Part shown: positions 1-9,173 of the stretch, in pieces | How the letters are laid out: every line of letters begins with the position of its first letter | Position numbering within the stretch: the first letter of the stretch is position 1 | Origin: Anaerolineae bacterium | GTDB lineage: Bacteria > Chloroflexota > Anaerolineae > Aggregatilineales > UBA2796 | Assembly (NCBI GenBank): GCA_019637615.1 | Contig: JAHBVJ010000022.1 | Span: 1 to 64,000 of the forward strand | Direction: 5' to 3' | DNA: 64,000 nucleotides | Notes under the pieces: generated by a model | The model's database searches: none | What the model saw: the letters and a program-made list of their open reading frames with translations, nothing else | What the model was told of the DNA's origin: nothing | Program-made: the position numbers and the translations under genes

Positions 1-360
1 ATCGCCTACGAGCCGACTGTATACGTCTGGCATCAACATCGCCGCACAATGGAAGAATTGCAGCGCCAGATGATCGCCTATGGACGTGCAATGATCGTAT
101 ACGAGCTGCAAATCTTCTTTCACGATCATGATTGGCGCGGCTTGTGGCAGTTGGCGGTGGTGCTGCCAGTATACCGACTGCGGCAGTTGGTCGGGCTGCT
201 AATGGCAAAGGCGCGAGGCAAGCCAACCAAGACATGGGTACTGTTCCGGTGGGGCGTTCAAGGCAACATCGAGGGCTTCTCCGCGTACTGGCAGAGCCGT
301 CAGCGCGTGAAGCGGATGGGACGCAGCGCCCCGTACCAGCTACCGGATGACCGCCCGTGA
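1..360 (+). CDS. Glycosyltransferase family 2, C-terminal part (5' end outside window)
   Basis: The reading frame is open from base 1 and ends in a stop at 358-360, so only the last 119 residues are present. The visible part begins with a motif like YEPTVYVWHQHRR, followed by a basic helical stretch and a short hydrophobic segment around LWQLAVVLPVYRL. In family 2 glycosyltransferases that make surface polysaccharides, a P-x-x-x-V-x-H-x-H-R element followed by a membrane-associated tail is common at this end. The catalytic DXD region lies outside the window, so donor and acceptor cannot be judged. Assignment rests on the C-terminal motif only. Confidence 0.6.
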   Translation: MAYEPTVYVWHQHRRTMEELQRQMIAYGRAMIVYELQIFFHDHDWRGLWQLAVVLPVYRLRQLVGLLMAKARGKPTKTWVLFRWGVQGNIEGFSAYWQSRQRVKRMGRSAPYQLPDDRP

Positions 361-425
361 AGTGAGGAACTCGCCAGCGGATGGGTTATACTCTGTGCAT
401 TATCCACTACGATCATTAGGTTGCT

Positions 426-1172
426 ATGCCCACACCGTTCATGCATATGGCACTGGCGCACCGGATGAACACCGATGCTGTTGTGCCAAGCGATATTCGC
501 AGCGCTATCCAAGCTGATTGGGGGGCGTTTCTGCTCGGTCAGGTTGCCCCTGATGCACGCGTCTCATCAGGATTGCAGCGCCCGCAAACCCACTTTTTTG
601 ACTATCAACCCATCATCGATCCGCCCGCGCCACAAGTGATGCTCACCAAACATCCCGAACTGCGACGCCCGCGTACCACTGATCCGTCACAGGCCGCGTT
701 CGTGGCTGGCTATGTCGCGCATCTGGTCGTAGACGAGGTGTGGTGCATGGAAGCGCTGTATCCGCTGTTCAGCGAGTGGGGCACGATGCCGATGCGTTTT
801 CATATGCTGCATATGCTGCTCGGCTTTCTCGATGAGCGCGACTACACGACGCTGCCCTCCTCCGATTACGCGCCGATGCATAACGCCGCGCCTGATCATT
901 GGTTGCCATTCATGACTGATGCTGACCTGATCGTGTGGCGCGATCTGATCGCGGATCAACTGCCATCCGTTGGACGCAATTTGACCTATGACATCCTCAG
1001 CAAACGCATCGACCAGACGCCGGAACAGATGGCGGATTTCGTCCACAATACCCAAGAGATGCAAACGCAGTTGTGGAGCAACGTCCCGCCCGACAAGATC
1101 GCCCATGTCGAGCAAGATATGTACGCGCGGTCACGGCAAACCGTCATCGATTATTACACAGACACCATTTAA
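426..1172 (+). CDS. Zinc-dependent phospholipase C-like protein
   Basis: The 248-residue product opens with PTPFMHMALAHRM and continues with LGQVAPDARV and THFFDY. These match the start of the zinc-dependent phospholipase C family (PF00882), where the first His residues and an Asp help bind zinc. Further His/Asp residues occur in AGYVAHLVVDEVW and around RFHMLHMLLGFLDERD, as in that fold. There is no clear signal peptide, so a cytosolic role is as likely as a secreted one. Many bacterial members of this family have no known substrate. It sits 24 bp upstream of galE on the same strand and may be cotranscribed with it. Only a weak ribosome binding site is seen. Confidence 0.65.
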   Translation: MPTPFMHMALAHRMNTDAVVPSDIRSAIQADWGAFLLGQVAPDARVSSGLQRPQTHFFDYQPIIDPPAPQVMLTKHPELRRPRTTDPSQAAFVAGYVAHLVVDEVWCMEALYPLFSEWGTMPMRFHMLHMLLGFLDERDYTTLPSSDYAPMHNAAPDHWLPFMTDADLIVWRDLIADQLPSVGRNLTYDILSKRIDQTPEQMADFVHNTQEMQTQLWSNVPPDKIAHVEQDMYARSRQTVIDYYTDTI

Positions 1173-1195
1173 CCTTCCTCATTCAGGAGTGATTC

Positions 1196-2191
1196 ATGCA
1201 TATTCTGGTTACTGGCGGCGCAGGCTATATCGGCTCGGCAACGTCGCAAGCATTTTTAGACGCGGGACATCAGGTCACGATCTTCGATAACCTGTTTCGC
1301 GGGCACAAGGCGGCGATCCCGTCCGGCGCGGCTTTCATTCAGGGCGATCTGGCGGATCGCGGCGCGCTGGATATGGGTTTTCAGATGGGCAACTTCGACG
1401 CGGTAGCCCATTTTGCCGCGCTGATCGAAGCGGGCGAGAGCATGGAAAAACCCGCGCTGTACTTCCGCGCTAACGTGGTCAACAGTCAAAATTTGCTGGA
1501 AGCGATGTTGAAGTACGAGGTGAAACGCCTTGTGTTTTCGTCCACCGCCGCCGTGTATGCCAGCAAAGGCGCGGCGCTGAACGAGGACGATCCGTACGCG
1601 CCCGCCAACGTCTATGGCGAAACCAAGCTGATGATCGAAACGATGGTGCGCTGGTATCACAAGCAGCTCGGCTTGAAATACGCCATTTTGCGCTATTTCA
1701 ACGCGTGCGGTGCGCTGCTGGACGTGAACGGCAAAGCGGTACGTGGCGAGGCGCACAGCCCCGAAACACACCTGATCCCGCTGACGCTGCAAGTGCCGCT
1801 CGGTCAGCGCGAGTCGATCAAGATTTTCGGCACGGATTATCCCACCGCCGATGGAACCTGCATCCGCGACTACGTACACATCGCTGATCTGGCCTCGGCG
1901 CACGTGTTAGCCCTCGCCGCGCTGGATGAGCGCCATGCGATGACGTATAACCTCGGCAACGGGCAGGGCTACAGCGTCAAGCAGGTGATCGAGGTGGCGC
2001 GCGCCGTGACCAACCACGACATTCCCGCCATCGAGACGCCCCGCCGCCCCGGTGACGGCGCGATCCTCGTGGCGTCGGCGGAGAAGATCAACGATGAACT
2101 CGGTTGGGTGCCCCGCTACCCCGATTTGAAAGACATCCTCGGCAGCGCGTGGGCATGGCACCAGAGCCACCCGCACGGCTACGCGGACTAA
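1196..2191 (+). CDS. galE: UDP-glucose 4-epimerase
   Basis: Extended short-chain dehydrogenase that interconverts UDP-glucose and UDP-galactose in the cytosol using bound NAD. The N-terminus carries the Rossmann motif TGGAGYIGS, followed by FDNLFRGH, the Ser/Thr of FSSTAAVYA and the catalytic Tyr-x-x-x-Lys as YGETK. The substrate part includes RYFNACGA and the late GDGAILVAS stretch typical of GalE. Length (331 residues) is normal. The ATG follows AGGAG at the right spacing. In this setting it would supply UDP-galactose for the polysaccharide genes nearby. Other UDP-sugar epimerases of the same family, such as those acting on UDP-glucuronate or UDP-N-acetyl sugars, cannot be fully excluded. 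Confidence 0.85.
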   Translation: MHILVTGGAGYIGSATSQAFLDAGHQVTIFDNLFRGHKAAIPSGAAFIQGDLADRGALDMGFQMGNFDAVAHFAALIEAGESMEKPALYFRANVVNSQNLLEAMLKYEVKRLVFSSTAAVYASKGAALNEDDPYAPANVYGETKLMIETMVRWYHKQLGLKYAILRYFNACGALLDVNGKAVRGEAHSPETHLIPLTLQVPLGQRESIKIFGTDYPTADGTCIRDYVHIADLASAHVLALAALDERHAMTYNLGNGQGYSVKQVIEVARAVTNHDIPAIETPRRPGDGAILVASAEKINDELGWVPRYPDLKDILGSAWAWHQSHPHGYAD

Positions 2192-2242
2192 CGCAGCCGC
2201 ACAGTTCAGGTTTCCCTCCAGAAGCACAAAAGCCGACTTTTT

Positions 2243-2278
2243 CTCCAGAAAACCGCATGATGGTGCGGCTTTCTGGAG
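2243..2278. terminator. Bidirectional terminator hairpin between convergent genes
   Basis: Arms CTCCAGAAAACCGCA (2243-2257) and TGCGGCTTTCTGGAG (2264-2278) pair with one mismatch around a 6-base loop. The hairpin lies between the stop of galE and the stop of the convergent nuclease gene, so it can serve both strands. Confidence 0.75.
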
Positions 2279-2294
2279 TCATCCGCGCTTGCGG

Positions 2295-4604
2295 CTAGCT
2301 GGCAGCGGTTGGCGTTGCCGTGGCTGCCTCGGTGGGCGCTTCCGTCGGCGTGGCCTCAATCGGGACGGTGGTCGCTGTGTCCGTCGGCGTGATCGATGGC
2401 AGGTCGGTAACCGTTTCGGTGGCTGTGCTCGTCGGCGCTTCGGTGGGCGTCTCGGTCGCGATGCTGGTCGCCGTTGTTTCGGATGGGCTGGCAGTCGGCG
2501 TGACAGTCGCGGTGAGCGTCGGGGTGCTGGTCTCCGTAGCCGATGCCGCCGTCGGCGTGTCGGTTGGCACGGTGGTGGACGGCACGGGCGTGGCGGATGG
2601 GATGGTCAGGCGCAGCACGCTCGGATCGTGATCACTGAGCTGGTCGTAAAACTCGGCGTTGTAGTGAACGGCGTCATATTCGGGCGACCACTCAGCCATG
2701 AGGTTGGGGCTGACGAGAATATGATCCAGCGTTTGCGAGTTGCCCTGATAAATGTAGCCGTAGCGATCCAGCGGGTTCGTGATCGTCAGATTCATGATCT
2801 GTAGCGGTGTATCCGCCAGAATTTGCAGCGCGGGCGACCACTGAAAATCGTTCAGATCGCCAGCCACAATCACGTTCGCGTTCGGATCGCAGTCATAGAT
2901 CGACTGGACGAACGTGCGGACTTCGTTGCTCTGCTGAATGCGCTGCGGTTCGGATTGCAGCACGGGCGGCAGCGTATTGCCATACATCGGGTCGTCGCCG
3001 CCCTTGGAATTGAAGTGATTCCCGACCACATAAAATCGGCGCTGAAGCGGATCATCGTTAAAGGTGAACACGCCAACGAGCGGTTTACGGCTGTCTTTCC
3101 ACGCGGTAGAGGCCGGATTGATGCGCCCCGGCACAAGATTAGGGATTGGCTCGCTGCCTTGGCAAGCAATCGTGGTTTTGGTGGTCGCGTCGCCATCGGG
3201 GAGATTATCGGGATCGAACGTCACGCGGGAAGTGCGGTACAGGAAGGCCACGCGGATATTGCCGCCGGGTGCGCCGCCGTCCATATTGTAGACGGGATCG
3301 ATCTGCGCATAGGCGTAGTCCCGAACGCCTAACGGGAACATGCGGCGGATCAGAATGTCGAAGGTGGTACTCGCGTCCACCGTGCCGCCATCGTTGACGC
3401 CGTTGTTATCCTGAATTTCCTCAAGGATCACGATATCTGGCGCGAGAAGATTGTTGACGATGCGCGCGGCATGGGCGCGGAAGGTGGTATCGTTTGGATC
3501 GAGGTTTTCGACGTTGTAGGTGGCGATGGTGAACTGCGTGGCGGACGAAGGCAGCGCCGTGACTTCTTTGGCAAGTTTGCTCGGCACGAGCGCGTAATTG
3601 CTGCTAGTCAGGATCATCTCGTAGGTGGTGAACGAGTAGTCGATTATGCCTTGCAGCTCGGTCGTAAACTGCGAACCAACATTCACGTTGAAAGCGGATG
3701 GATAAGGAGTCGGCAGCGGATTTTTGCCACCGCTTTTGGTCGTGACGCGGATGCGCTCCATGTTGAAGTCCGAGGCTTGGAGCGTGACGCCGCCTCTAGA
3801 ATTGACGCTCCCGTTCGACTCCGCGTAATCGTCCGGCACCACCCAGACTTCGTAGCCGCTGGAGAACGAGCTGCTAGGGCTGACGGTGCGTGCGCCGGAG
3901 TTTAGCCGGACGCGCATCCCTTCCAGCGATTCGTAGAAATTCACCGTATCTTCCAGCGTCCCCGCGACTTCAATGTTGGCGGCTTCGACATTCAGCGTTT
4001 GAGGCAGTGATCGTCCCCCTTTGCCAAGCGTGATGGGCGTGATGCTGCACTGCGTCAGGCACCGCCAAGGCTGCACATCAGCAGGATCGGTCACCACGAT
4101 CTCGGTGACGCTCAGATCGTGACGGTTGAGGCTGCTGCACTCGCCCGTGTTGTTGGCGTCCACGGTGCAGTTCGGCGGGGTGGTTGAGAAACCGGGGCGG
4201 AATTCGCTCACGGTGCCGCTCACAAACACAGCATCGCCCACATTCACAGGCGGCGGATCCGTGCGCGTGAACACAAAAATCCCCTCGGAGGTAGCCTCGT
4301 TTTCATCTGGCTGCGGGTCTTGGATGTAGAAGCCGTTGCTGCGCTTGGCGGTCACGATGCCGGGGATGTCGTTGACGCGCTTGGCGAGATAAGGCGACAG
4401 ATGCCCCGATCCCTGAATATCGTGGATGCGTAGCGCCGAGGCGGAGGGCGTCGGCGTGCTGGTAGCGACGAAGGTCAACGCCGCGCTGTTCACTAGATTT
4501 TTAGCCGTGACGCGATCACTGAAAAAGCCAATCAACGCAATTCCAATGAATAGCACGAGCGCCAGTTGAACACGCTGCGGGGCAGACGCATTTTTTGTGC
4601 TCAC
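2295..4604 (-). CDS. Secreted endonuclease/exonuclease/phosphatase-family nuclease with Thr/Pro-rich tail
   Basis: Exported DNase-like protein of the ExeM/NucH type. I place the start at GTG 4604 because AGAGGAG lies five bases upstream; earlier in-frame codons lack such a site. Residues about 10-25 form a signal peptide or anchor. An OB-like region starting at RIHDIQGSGHLSP precedes the catalytic domain. The catalytic motifs are ATYNVENL (about residue 361), VILEEIQDNNG, VGNHFNSKGG, AGDLNDF (about 581), TLDHILVS and SDHDPSVLRL (about 658). The last hundred or so residues are a Thr/Pro/Ala/Glu repeat tail typical of a wall or surface linker. It is a paralogue of the nuclease starting at 60485. 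Substrate is inferred as extracellular DNA. Confidence 0.85.
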   Translation of the reverse strand: MSTKNASAPQRVQLALVLFIGIALIGFFSDRVTAKNLVNSAALTFVATSTPTPSASALRIHDIQGSGHLSPYLAKRVNDIPGIVTAKRSNGFYIQDPQPDENEATSEGIFVFTRTDPPPVNVGDAVFVSGTVSEFRPGFSTTPPNCTVDANNTGECSSLNRHDLSVTEIVVTDPADVQPWRCLTQCSITPITLGKGGRSLPQTLNVEAANIEVAGTLEDTVNFYESLEGMRVRLNSGARTVSPSSSFSSGYEVWVVPDDYAESNGSVNSRGGVTLQASDFNMERIRVTTKSGGKNPLPTPYPSAFNVNVGSQFTTELQGIIDYSFTTYEMILTSSNYALVPSKLAKEVTALPSSATQFTIATYNVENLDPNDTTFRAHAARIVNNLLAPDIVILEEIQDNNGVNDGGTVDASTTFDILIRRMFPLGVRDYAYAQIDPVYNMDGGAPGGNIRVAFLYRTSRVTFDPDNLPDGDATTKTTIACQGSEPIPNLVPGRINPASTAWKDSRKPLVGVFTFNDDPLQRRFYVVGNHFNSKGGDDPMYGNTLPPVLQSEPQRIQQSNEVRTFVQSIYDCDPNANVIVAGDLNDFQWSPALQILADTPLQIMNLTITNPLDRYGYIYQGNSQTLDHILVSPNLMAEWSPEYDAVHYNAEFYDQLSDHDPSVLRLTIPSATPVPSTTVPTDTPTAASATETSTPTLTATVTPTASPSETTATSIATETPTEAPTSTATETVTDLPSITPTDTATTVPIEATPTEAPTEAATATPTAAS

Positions 4605-4807
4605 GATGACTCCTCTCTCCATATTCCGGTAATGTTTTGATGGGGACGACGATGCTGGGAACTGGGCGAATATCACTCAGTATAGAAAGATTGTAAAGGG
4701 AGTCAACTAAAATTACGGTGTTGATGCAGGGCGGATTAGTCTTGCCCATGCCATTTTTTGTCAGGTATAATGCTATTAACCATATAGTCTAGCTGGAGAT
4801 TACGAAC

Positions 4808-5566
4808 ATGTCAGGTCATAGCAAGTGGTCAACCATTAAGCGCAAGAAGGGCGCATTAGATGCCAAGCGCGGCAAGATTTTCACGCGTATCGGGCGCGAT
4901 CTCACGATGGCGGCGCGGGAAGGCGGCGGCAACCCAGAAGCCAACACACGCCTCCGGCTTGCCATCGAAAAGGCGAAGGCCGCCAACATGCCCAAGGATA
5001 ATATGGAACGCGCGATTGCACGCGGCGCAGGTGGCGGCGATGACGGCGTGGTGATGGAAGAGATTACCTATGAAGGCTATGGCCCGCATGGTTCCGCGCT
5101 CCTGATCGATGTGCTGACTGACAACAAGAATCGCTCGTTAGCGGGCATTCGCCAGTTGTTCAACCGCGCTGGCGGCAATCTCGCCGAAGCAGGCGCGGTC
5201 TCGTGGCAGTTTGACCGCAAAGGCTACATCGAGGTCGAGGCGAGCGGCGTTGACTCAGATGAATTGTTCATGGTCGCGGCGGATGCTGGCGCGGATGACG
5301 TGATTCCGGGTGAGGAACTCATCGAAGTCTACACCCCACGCGATCAGATGGGTTCGGTGGAAGCCAAATTGAGCGAAGCTGGCTACAAGATTGCCGACTC
5401 GCACTTCACATGGCTGCCCAAGAACGAACTCGAATTGGAGGCGCAAGATGGCGTCTCGGTCATGAATCTGGTCGAGAAGCTGGAAGAACTGGACGACGTG
5501 CAGTATGTGTCGTCGTCGCTGCGCATGACCGACGAGATCGCCGCCGCCCTAGAAGCCGCTAGCTAG
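4808..5566 (+). CDS. yebC: YebC/PmpR-family (TACO1-like) regulatory protein
   Basis: A 252-residue protein beginning MSGHSKWSTIKRKKG, the hallmark start of the YebC/TACO1 family. Motifs through the first 90 residues (GKIFTRIGRDLTMAAREGG, NMPKDNMERAIARG) and the middle YEGYGPHG match the family throughout, and length is normal. Bacterial members have been described as DNA-binding regulators; more recent work on the family points to a role at the ribosome on difficult peptide sequences. The ATG follows GGAG by a normal spacing. No functional partner such as the ruv genes is adjacent here, so it appears to be a single-gene unit. Confidence 0.95.
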   Translation: MSGHSKWSTIKRKKGALDAKRGKIFTRIGRDLTMAAREGGGNPEANTRLRLAIEKAKAANMPKDNMERAIARGAGGGDDGVVMEEITYEGYGPHGSALLIDVLTDNKNRSLAGIRQLFNRAGGNLAEAGAVSWQFDRKGYIEVEASGVDSDELFMVAADAGADDVIPGEELIEVYTPRDQMGSVEAKLSEAGYKIADSHFTWLPKNELELEAQDGVSVMNLVEKLEELDDVQYVSSSLRMTDEIAAALEAAS

Positions 5567-5586
5567 AGCTAATATTTACGCGCTCA

Positions 5587-5618
5587 TAGCCCTTCTGAAC
5601 ATTGCCGAGGAAGGGCTA
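5587..5618 (+). terminator. Hairpin after yebC
   Basis: Perfect 9-bp arms TAGCCCTTC (5587-5595) and GAAGGGCTA (5610-5618) lie 20 bp after the yebC stop. There is no long T run, so termination efficiency is uncertain. Confidence 0.55.
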
Positions 5619-5668
5619 CATATACTCAATTAGAGTTTTAACTGACAAAGTGCGTGTCGGTGAATCCT

Positions 5669-6415
5669 ATGCACGATGTTTTCATTAGTTATTGCCGAGA
5701 AGATGTTGACTTAATGAAAGCCATATGGCTCTGCCTAAAAAAGTATGACCTCATTATTTGGGTGGATGAGAATATAGAATTGGGTCTTGATTGGCGTCGT
5801 GACATATCAATAGCAATAAAAGACACCCGATGTCTAGTTGTGATTATGACGCCATATATTCAAGACTCAAGGTGGGTTCGGGAAGAACTGGCATACGCCG
5901 AAACACATGGAAAACCAGTTTATCCTCTTCTGGCTTCAGGGGACGCAAAAAGTTCAGTACCATTTGGCTACATGTCCTCAAATTGGATTGATATTACAGG
6001 TGAGGATATTTGTGGTCCTAAACTTCGAAAATTAGCCACCACGATTAAAAATAAATATGGTCTTGGTCAAAATGATGTGGAGGAGTTCCAACCTCTTGTC
6101 AAAATGACAGGAAACTGGCAATTAGAATACACAGGAGCAGGTTTCACAGGAACAGGATTTTACCATTTTGATGAGCACAATAATTTTAGAGCAACCGTAT
6201 TCAATCCCATTTTTTCCGAAAATGAAATCCAAGAAGGCACTTGGAAAATCGAAAATAATGCTTTGATTACTCAAGGGACTACGTCACTTCGAGGCAAATC
6301 AATGCCTTTTCGAGCAGCAGTGAAAATTATCAAAGCTGACATTGAAGCTGGGGTTGTTGATGCGTCGGTTACTAGCAATGGCTATGAATTGTTAGGCAAA
6401 TTGATACGTAGATAA
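5669..6415 (+). CDS. TIR-domain protein with lipocalin-like C-terminal region
   Basis: Residues about 1-125 form a bacterial TIR domain: HDVFISYCREDVDL at the start, then IWVDENIELGLDWRRDI, CLVVIMTPYIQDSRW and VREELAYAETHGKPVYPLL. The Glu in the REEL segment is the candidate catalytic residue of NAD-cleaving TIR domains. After a short linker, residues about 150-248 look beta-rich and start with GNWQLEYTG, resembling the G-x-W of lipocalin-like folds; this is a weak structural guess. ATG 5669 is preferred over GTG 5654 because the domain begins there. The gene is strikingly AT-rich against its neighbours, suggesting transfer. It may be an antiphage effector, but no partner gene is adjacent. 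Confidence 0.8.
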   Translation: MHDVFISYCREDVDLMKAIWLCLKKYDLIIWVDENIELGLDWRRDISIAIKDTRCLVVIMTPYIQDSRWVREELAYAETHGKPVYPLLASGDAKSSVPFGYMSSNWIDITGEDICGPKLRKLATTIKNKYGLGQNDVEEFQPLVKMTGNWQLEYTGAGFTGTGFYHFDEHNNFRATVFNPIFSENEIQEGTWKIENNALITQGTTSLRGKSMPFRAAVKIIKADIEAGVVDASVTSNGYELLGKLIRR

Positions 6416-6563
6416 ATTCATTCACTACAAGCCATTAAACTAGGTATGATGACCATACAAGTAGACTTTCCTAGTAACGCCCTTCGTAGAGTAAGCGTCT
6501 ATTGAGCGCTACGCACCTCATGCTATACTCTCCCCGCCTTGAGGGGAGGCAGTTAACAGCCCT

Positions 6564-7208
6564 ATGAACCTAATTGATTATGTGCGAATCATCGTCCGGC
6601 GCGGCTGGATCATCGTCGTGGCGGCGCTGCTGACGGCGGGCATGGCCTTCGTCTATAGCAAGCTGCAAACGCCGATCTATCGGGCGACGCAAGCGGTGCT
6701 CGTCAAGCCGAGCCGCCCCGATAACGGTCTGACCATCACCATGCGCAGTCTGATGTCCAGCTACGTGTTACGCCTGAACATCGAAGATCGGGCGGCGGAA
6801 GTGATCAACGCGCTGCAACTGGATATGCTGCCGAGCCAACTACAAGCCAACGCGACGGCGGACTTGAACACCTTCGCTATCAACATCGATGTCGATATGA
6901 CCGATCTGGAAACCGCCAAGAAAGTCGCTTCATTGTATGGGCAGAACTTTATACAATGGCGCAATCAAGAAAATGCCCCGCAAAGCAACGAAAACCGCAT
7001 CACAGCGGAACTGCTCGGCGCGCCAACGGGCGGACTGTATCGTCCTAACACGACGGTCAACGTGGTGGCGGGTGCGCTGCTCGGCGCAATTCTGGGCGGC
7101 GTGATCGTGTTCGTCCTCGAATGGCTGGACGCCAATATCCTGCGCCGTCGCGAGGATGTCGAACGCTTGGGGCTGGTCGTGGTCGGTCACTTGCCAGAGG
7201 TGGAATAA
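6564..7208 (+). CDS. Wzz/YveK-type chain-length determinant membrane protein
   Basis: A 214-residue polysaccharide co-polymerase. It has the usual order: a short cytoplasmic start (MNLIDYVRIIVRRGW), a first transmembrane helix at about 15-32, an external domain, then a second helix near VVAGALLGAILGGVIVFVLEW. The external domain is short, as in the split Gram-positive-style YveK/CapA proteins that pair with a separate tyrosine kinase. The kinase follows after only four bases, which supports the pairing. It would set polymer length or couple polymerisation to export of the surface polysaccharide. Confidence 0.85.
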   Translation: MNLIDYVRIIVRRGWIIVVAALLTAGMAFVYSKLQTPIYRATQAVLVKPSRPDNGLTITMRSLMSSYVLRLNIEDRAAEVINALQLDMLPSQLQANATADLNTFAINIDVDMTDLETAKKVASLYGQNFIQWRNQENAPQSNENRITAELLGAPTGGLYRPNTTVNVVAGALLGAILGGVIVFVLEWLDANILRRREDVERLGLVVVGHLPEVE

Positions 7209-7212
7209 CCTG

Positions 7213-7878
7213 ATGACAACGCTCGTAACTTTACAAGATCCGCGCTCGGCGGCTGCCGAAGCGTTCCGTACTTTACGCACGAATATCATGTTCGCGGGCT
7301 TGGAAAAGCCCATTCATACGCTGATCGTCACCTCGCCCGCGCCGGAAGACGGCAAGAGCGTGACGCTGGCGAACCTCGCAGTAACGATGGCGCAAGCCGG
7401 ACACTCGACCGTGCTGGTGGATGCCGATCTGCGCCGTCCGATGCAACACACGCTGTGGAACATCCAGAATGAAGCAGGACTGACTTCGATGCTGCTGGAT
7501 GACGCCATGCTGGAAAATCCGCCGCTAAAATCTGTCGGCGTGGAAAATCTCGCCGTGCTGACGAGCGGGCCGCTGCCGCCCAACCCCGCCGATTTGATCA
7601 GCGCCAAGAAGATGGAAACCGCCATCGACGCGCTCAAAAGCAAGGCCGAATATGTGCTATTCGACGCGCCGCCCGTCCTCGCCGTGACAGATACCGCGCT
7701 GCTGGCTTCTAAGCTGGATGGCGTGCTGCTGGTGATGAAAGCGGGCAAAACACGCCGTGACTACGCCCAGCAAGCCAAGGTTGCGCTCGAACGCATCCAT
7801 GTGCGGATCGTCGGCGTGGCGTTGACCAACGCGCCGCAAGATGGCAGTATGAACAGCTATTACGGCGCGAAGAAATAG
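7213..7878 (+). CDS. CpsD/CapB-family bacterial tyrosine kinase
   Basis: Cytosolic BY-kinase partner of the preceding membrane protein. Motifs: AAAEAFRTLRTNI near the start; Walker A as PEDGKSVTLANLA; Walker A' as VLVDADLRRP; Walker B-like YVLFDAPPVLAVTD. The C-terminus has only two adjacent tyrosines (NSYYGAKK), fewer than the Tyr cluster usual for autophosphorylation. ATG 7213 is chosen because it starts just where homology begins and four bases after the upstream stop; an earlier in-frame ATG at 7156 would overlap the upstream gene. It is expected to control polysaccharide assembly through phosphorylation cycles. Confidence 0.85.
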   Translation: MTTLVTLQDPRSAAAEAFRTLRTNIMFAGLEKPIHTLIVTSPAPEDGKSVTLANLAVTMAQAGHSTVLVDADLRRPMQHTLWNIQNEAGLTSMLLDDAMLENPPLKSVGVENLAVLTSGPLPPNPADLISAKKMETAIDALKSKAEYVLFDAPPVLAVTDTALLASKLDGVLLVMKAGKTRRDYAQQAKVALERIHVRIVGVALTNAPQDGSMNSYYGAKK

Positions 7879-8033
7879 ACGAACTGAACCATATTGATAC
7901 GTTTGGCGCTGAACATAAGCACGGTTAACATTAGTCCCTTGGGAACCCATCGCGATAGGTGCGTGTCTACCATAGAGAACAGCATTCTCTCTTTGCGGAG
8001 AGGGAATCACACAGCAGAGGAGCAAATTCAACG

Positions 8034-9104
8034 ATGAAAGGTCTGATCCTTAGCGGCGGCAAAGGGACGCGCCTGTATCCACTCACCTATACCCGCGCCA
8101 AACAACTGATGCCCGTCGCGAATAAACCGGTGCTGTTCCGCGTGATCGAAGCGATCCGCGACGCGGGCATCAGCGAGATCGGCATCATTCTGGGCGACAC
8201 AGGGCCGGAGCTGCGTGAAGCTGTCGGTAATGGCGACCGTTGGGGCGTGCGGATCACCTACATCCCGCAATCGGCTCCCCTCGGCTTGGCGCACGCGGTA
8301 AAGACGGCACAGCCCTTCATCGGTGAAGATCGGTTCGTGACCTTCCTTGGCGACAACGTCATCCAAGGCGGCATCAGTTCGCTTATCTCGGATTTTGCCA
8401 ATCACACCGAATGGAGCAGCCAGATCGTGCTGACCAAGGTCGAAAATCCGCAGCAGTATGGCGTGGCGATCTTGGGCGAAGATGGGCGCATCAGCCAACT
8501 CGTGGAGAAGCCGAAGCAGTATATTTCCGATCTCGCGCTGGTTGGCGTGTACATGTTCGATCATCACATCTTCGAGGCGGCGGACGCGATCAAGCCTTCA
8601 TGGCGCAACGAACTAGAGATCACCGACGCGATCCAGTGGCTGGTCGAAAACGGCTTCAACGTGTACCCGCACGTCCACAAAGGCTGGTGGATCGACACAG
8701 GCAAACCGAATGATATGCTGCGTGCCAACAGCTATGTGTTGGAAGAATTGACGCCTGCCCTGCGCGGCACGATTGATGACAAATCTAGCGTGGACGCGCG
8801 TGTTACGGTCGAAGCGGGCGCGGAGATCATCAACAGCGTGATTCGCGGCCCCGCCATCATCGGGGAGCATACGCGGATCGTGAACAGCTACGTGGGGCCG
8901 TTCACCAGCATCTACCATCACTGCACCATCGAGAACTGCGAGATCGAGTACAGCATCGTGCTGGAAAACAGCACCGTGCGCGATGTCGATGCGCGTATTC
9001 TGGACAGCCTCATCGGGCGCAATGTCGAAATCGGACGCGCTCCCGCCCGCCCGAAAGCGCTCAAGCTAACGCTGGCAGATAACAGCAAACTAGGTATTCA
9101 ATAA
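8034..9104 (+). CDS. rmlA: Glucose-1-phosphate thymidylyltransferase, long form
   Basis: Makes dTDP-glucose from dTTP and glucose-1-phosphate. The nucleotidyltransferase domain opens with MKGLILSGGKGTRLYPLT, and the ITYIPQSAPLGLAHAV segment is typical. Residues from about 245 form a left-handed beta-helix-like tail with repeats such as INSVIRGPAIIGEHTRI. At 356 residues it belongs to the long RmlA/RfbA group rather than the 290-residue form. ATG 8034 begins the conserved domain and has GAGGAG upstream. rmlB follows directly; rmlC and rmlD are not in this window, so the end product (rhamnose or another deoxysugar) is open. Confidence 0.9.
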   Translation: MKGLILSGGKGTRLYPLTYTRAKQLMPVANKPVLFRVIEAIRDAGISEIGIILGDTGPELREAVGNGDRWGVRITYIPQSAPLGLAHAVKTAQPFIGEDRFVTFLGDNVIQGGISSLISDFANHTEWSSQIVLTKVENPQQYGVAILGEDGRISQLVEKPKQYISDLALVGVYMFDHHIFEAADAIKPSWRNELEITDAIQWLVENGFNVYPHVHKGWWIDTGKPNDMLRANSYVLEELTPALRGTIDDKSSVDARVTVEAGAEIINSVIRGPAIIGEHTRIVNSYVGPFTSIYHHCTIENCEIEYSIVLENSTVRDVDARILDSLIGRNVEIGRAPARPKALKLTLADNSKLGIQ

Positions 9105-9173
9105 AAATGCTTCCTAAGGTATTGTTGTATTTACTAAGCATCCAGCACTAAGCACTTTTGAGGAGATTGAGCA

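Noticed and set aside
2320..2631. Open frame on the plus strand opposite the nuclease tail
   Set aside because: Same effect as above: low-complexity complement of the Thr/Pro tail of the minus-strand nuclease.
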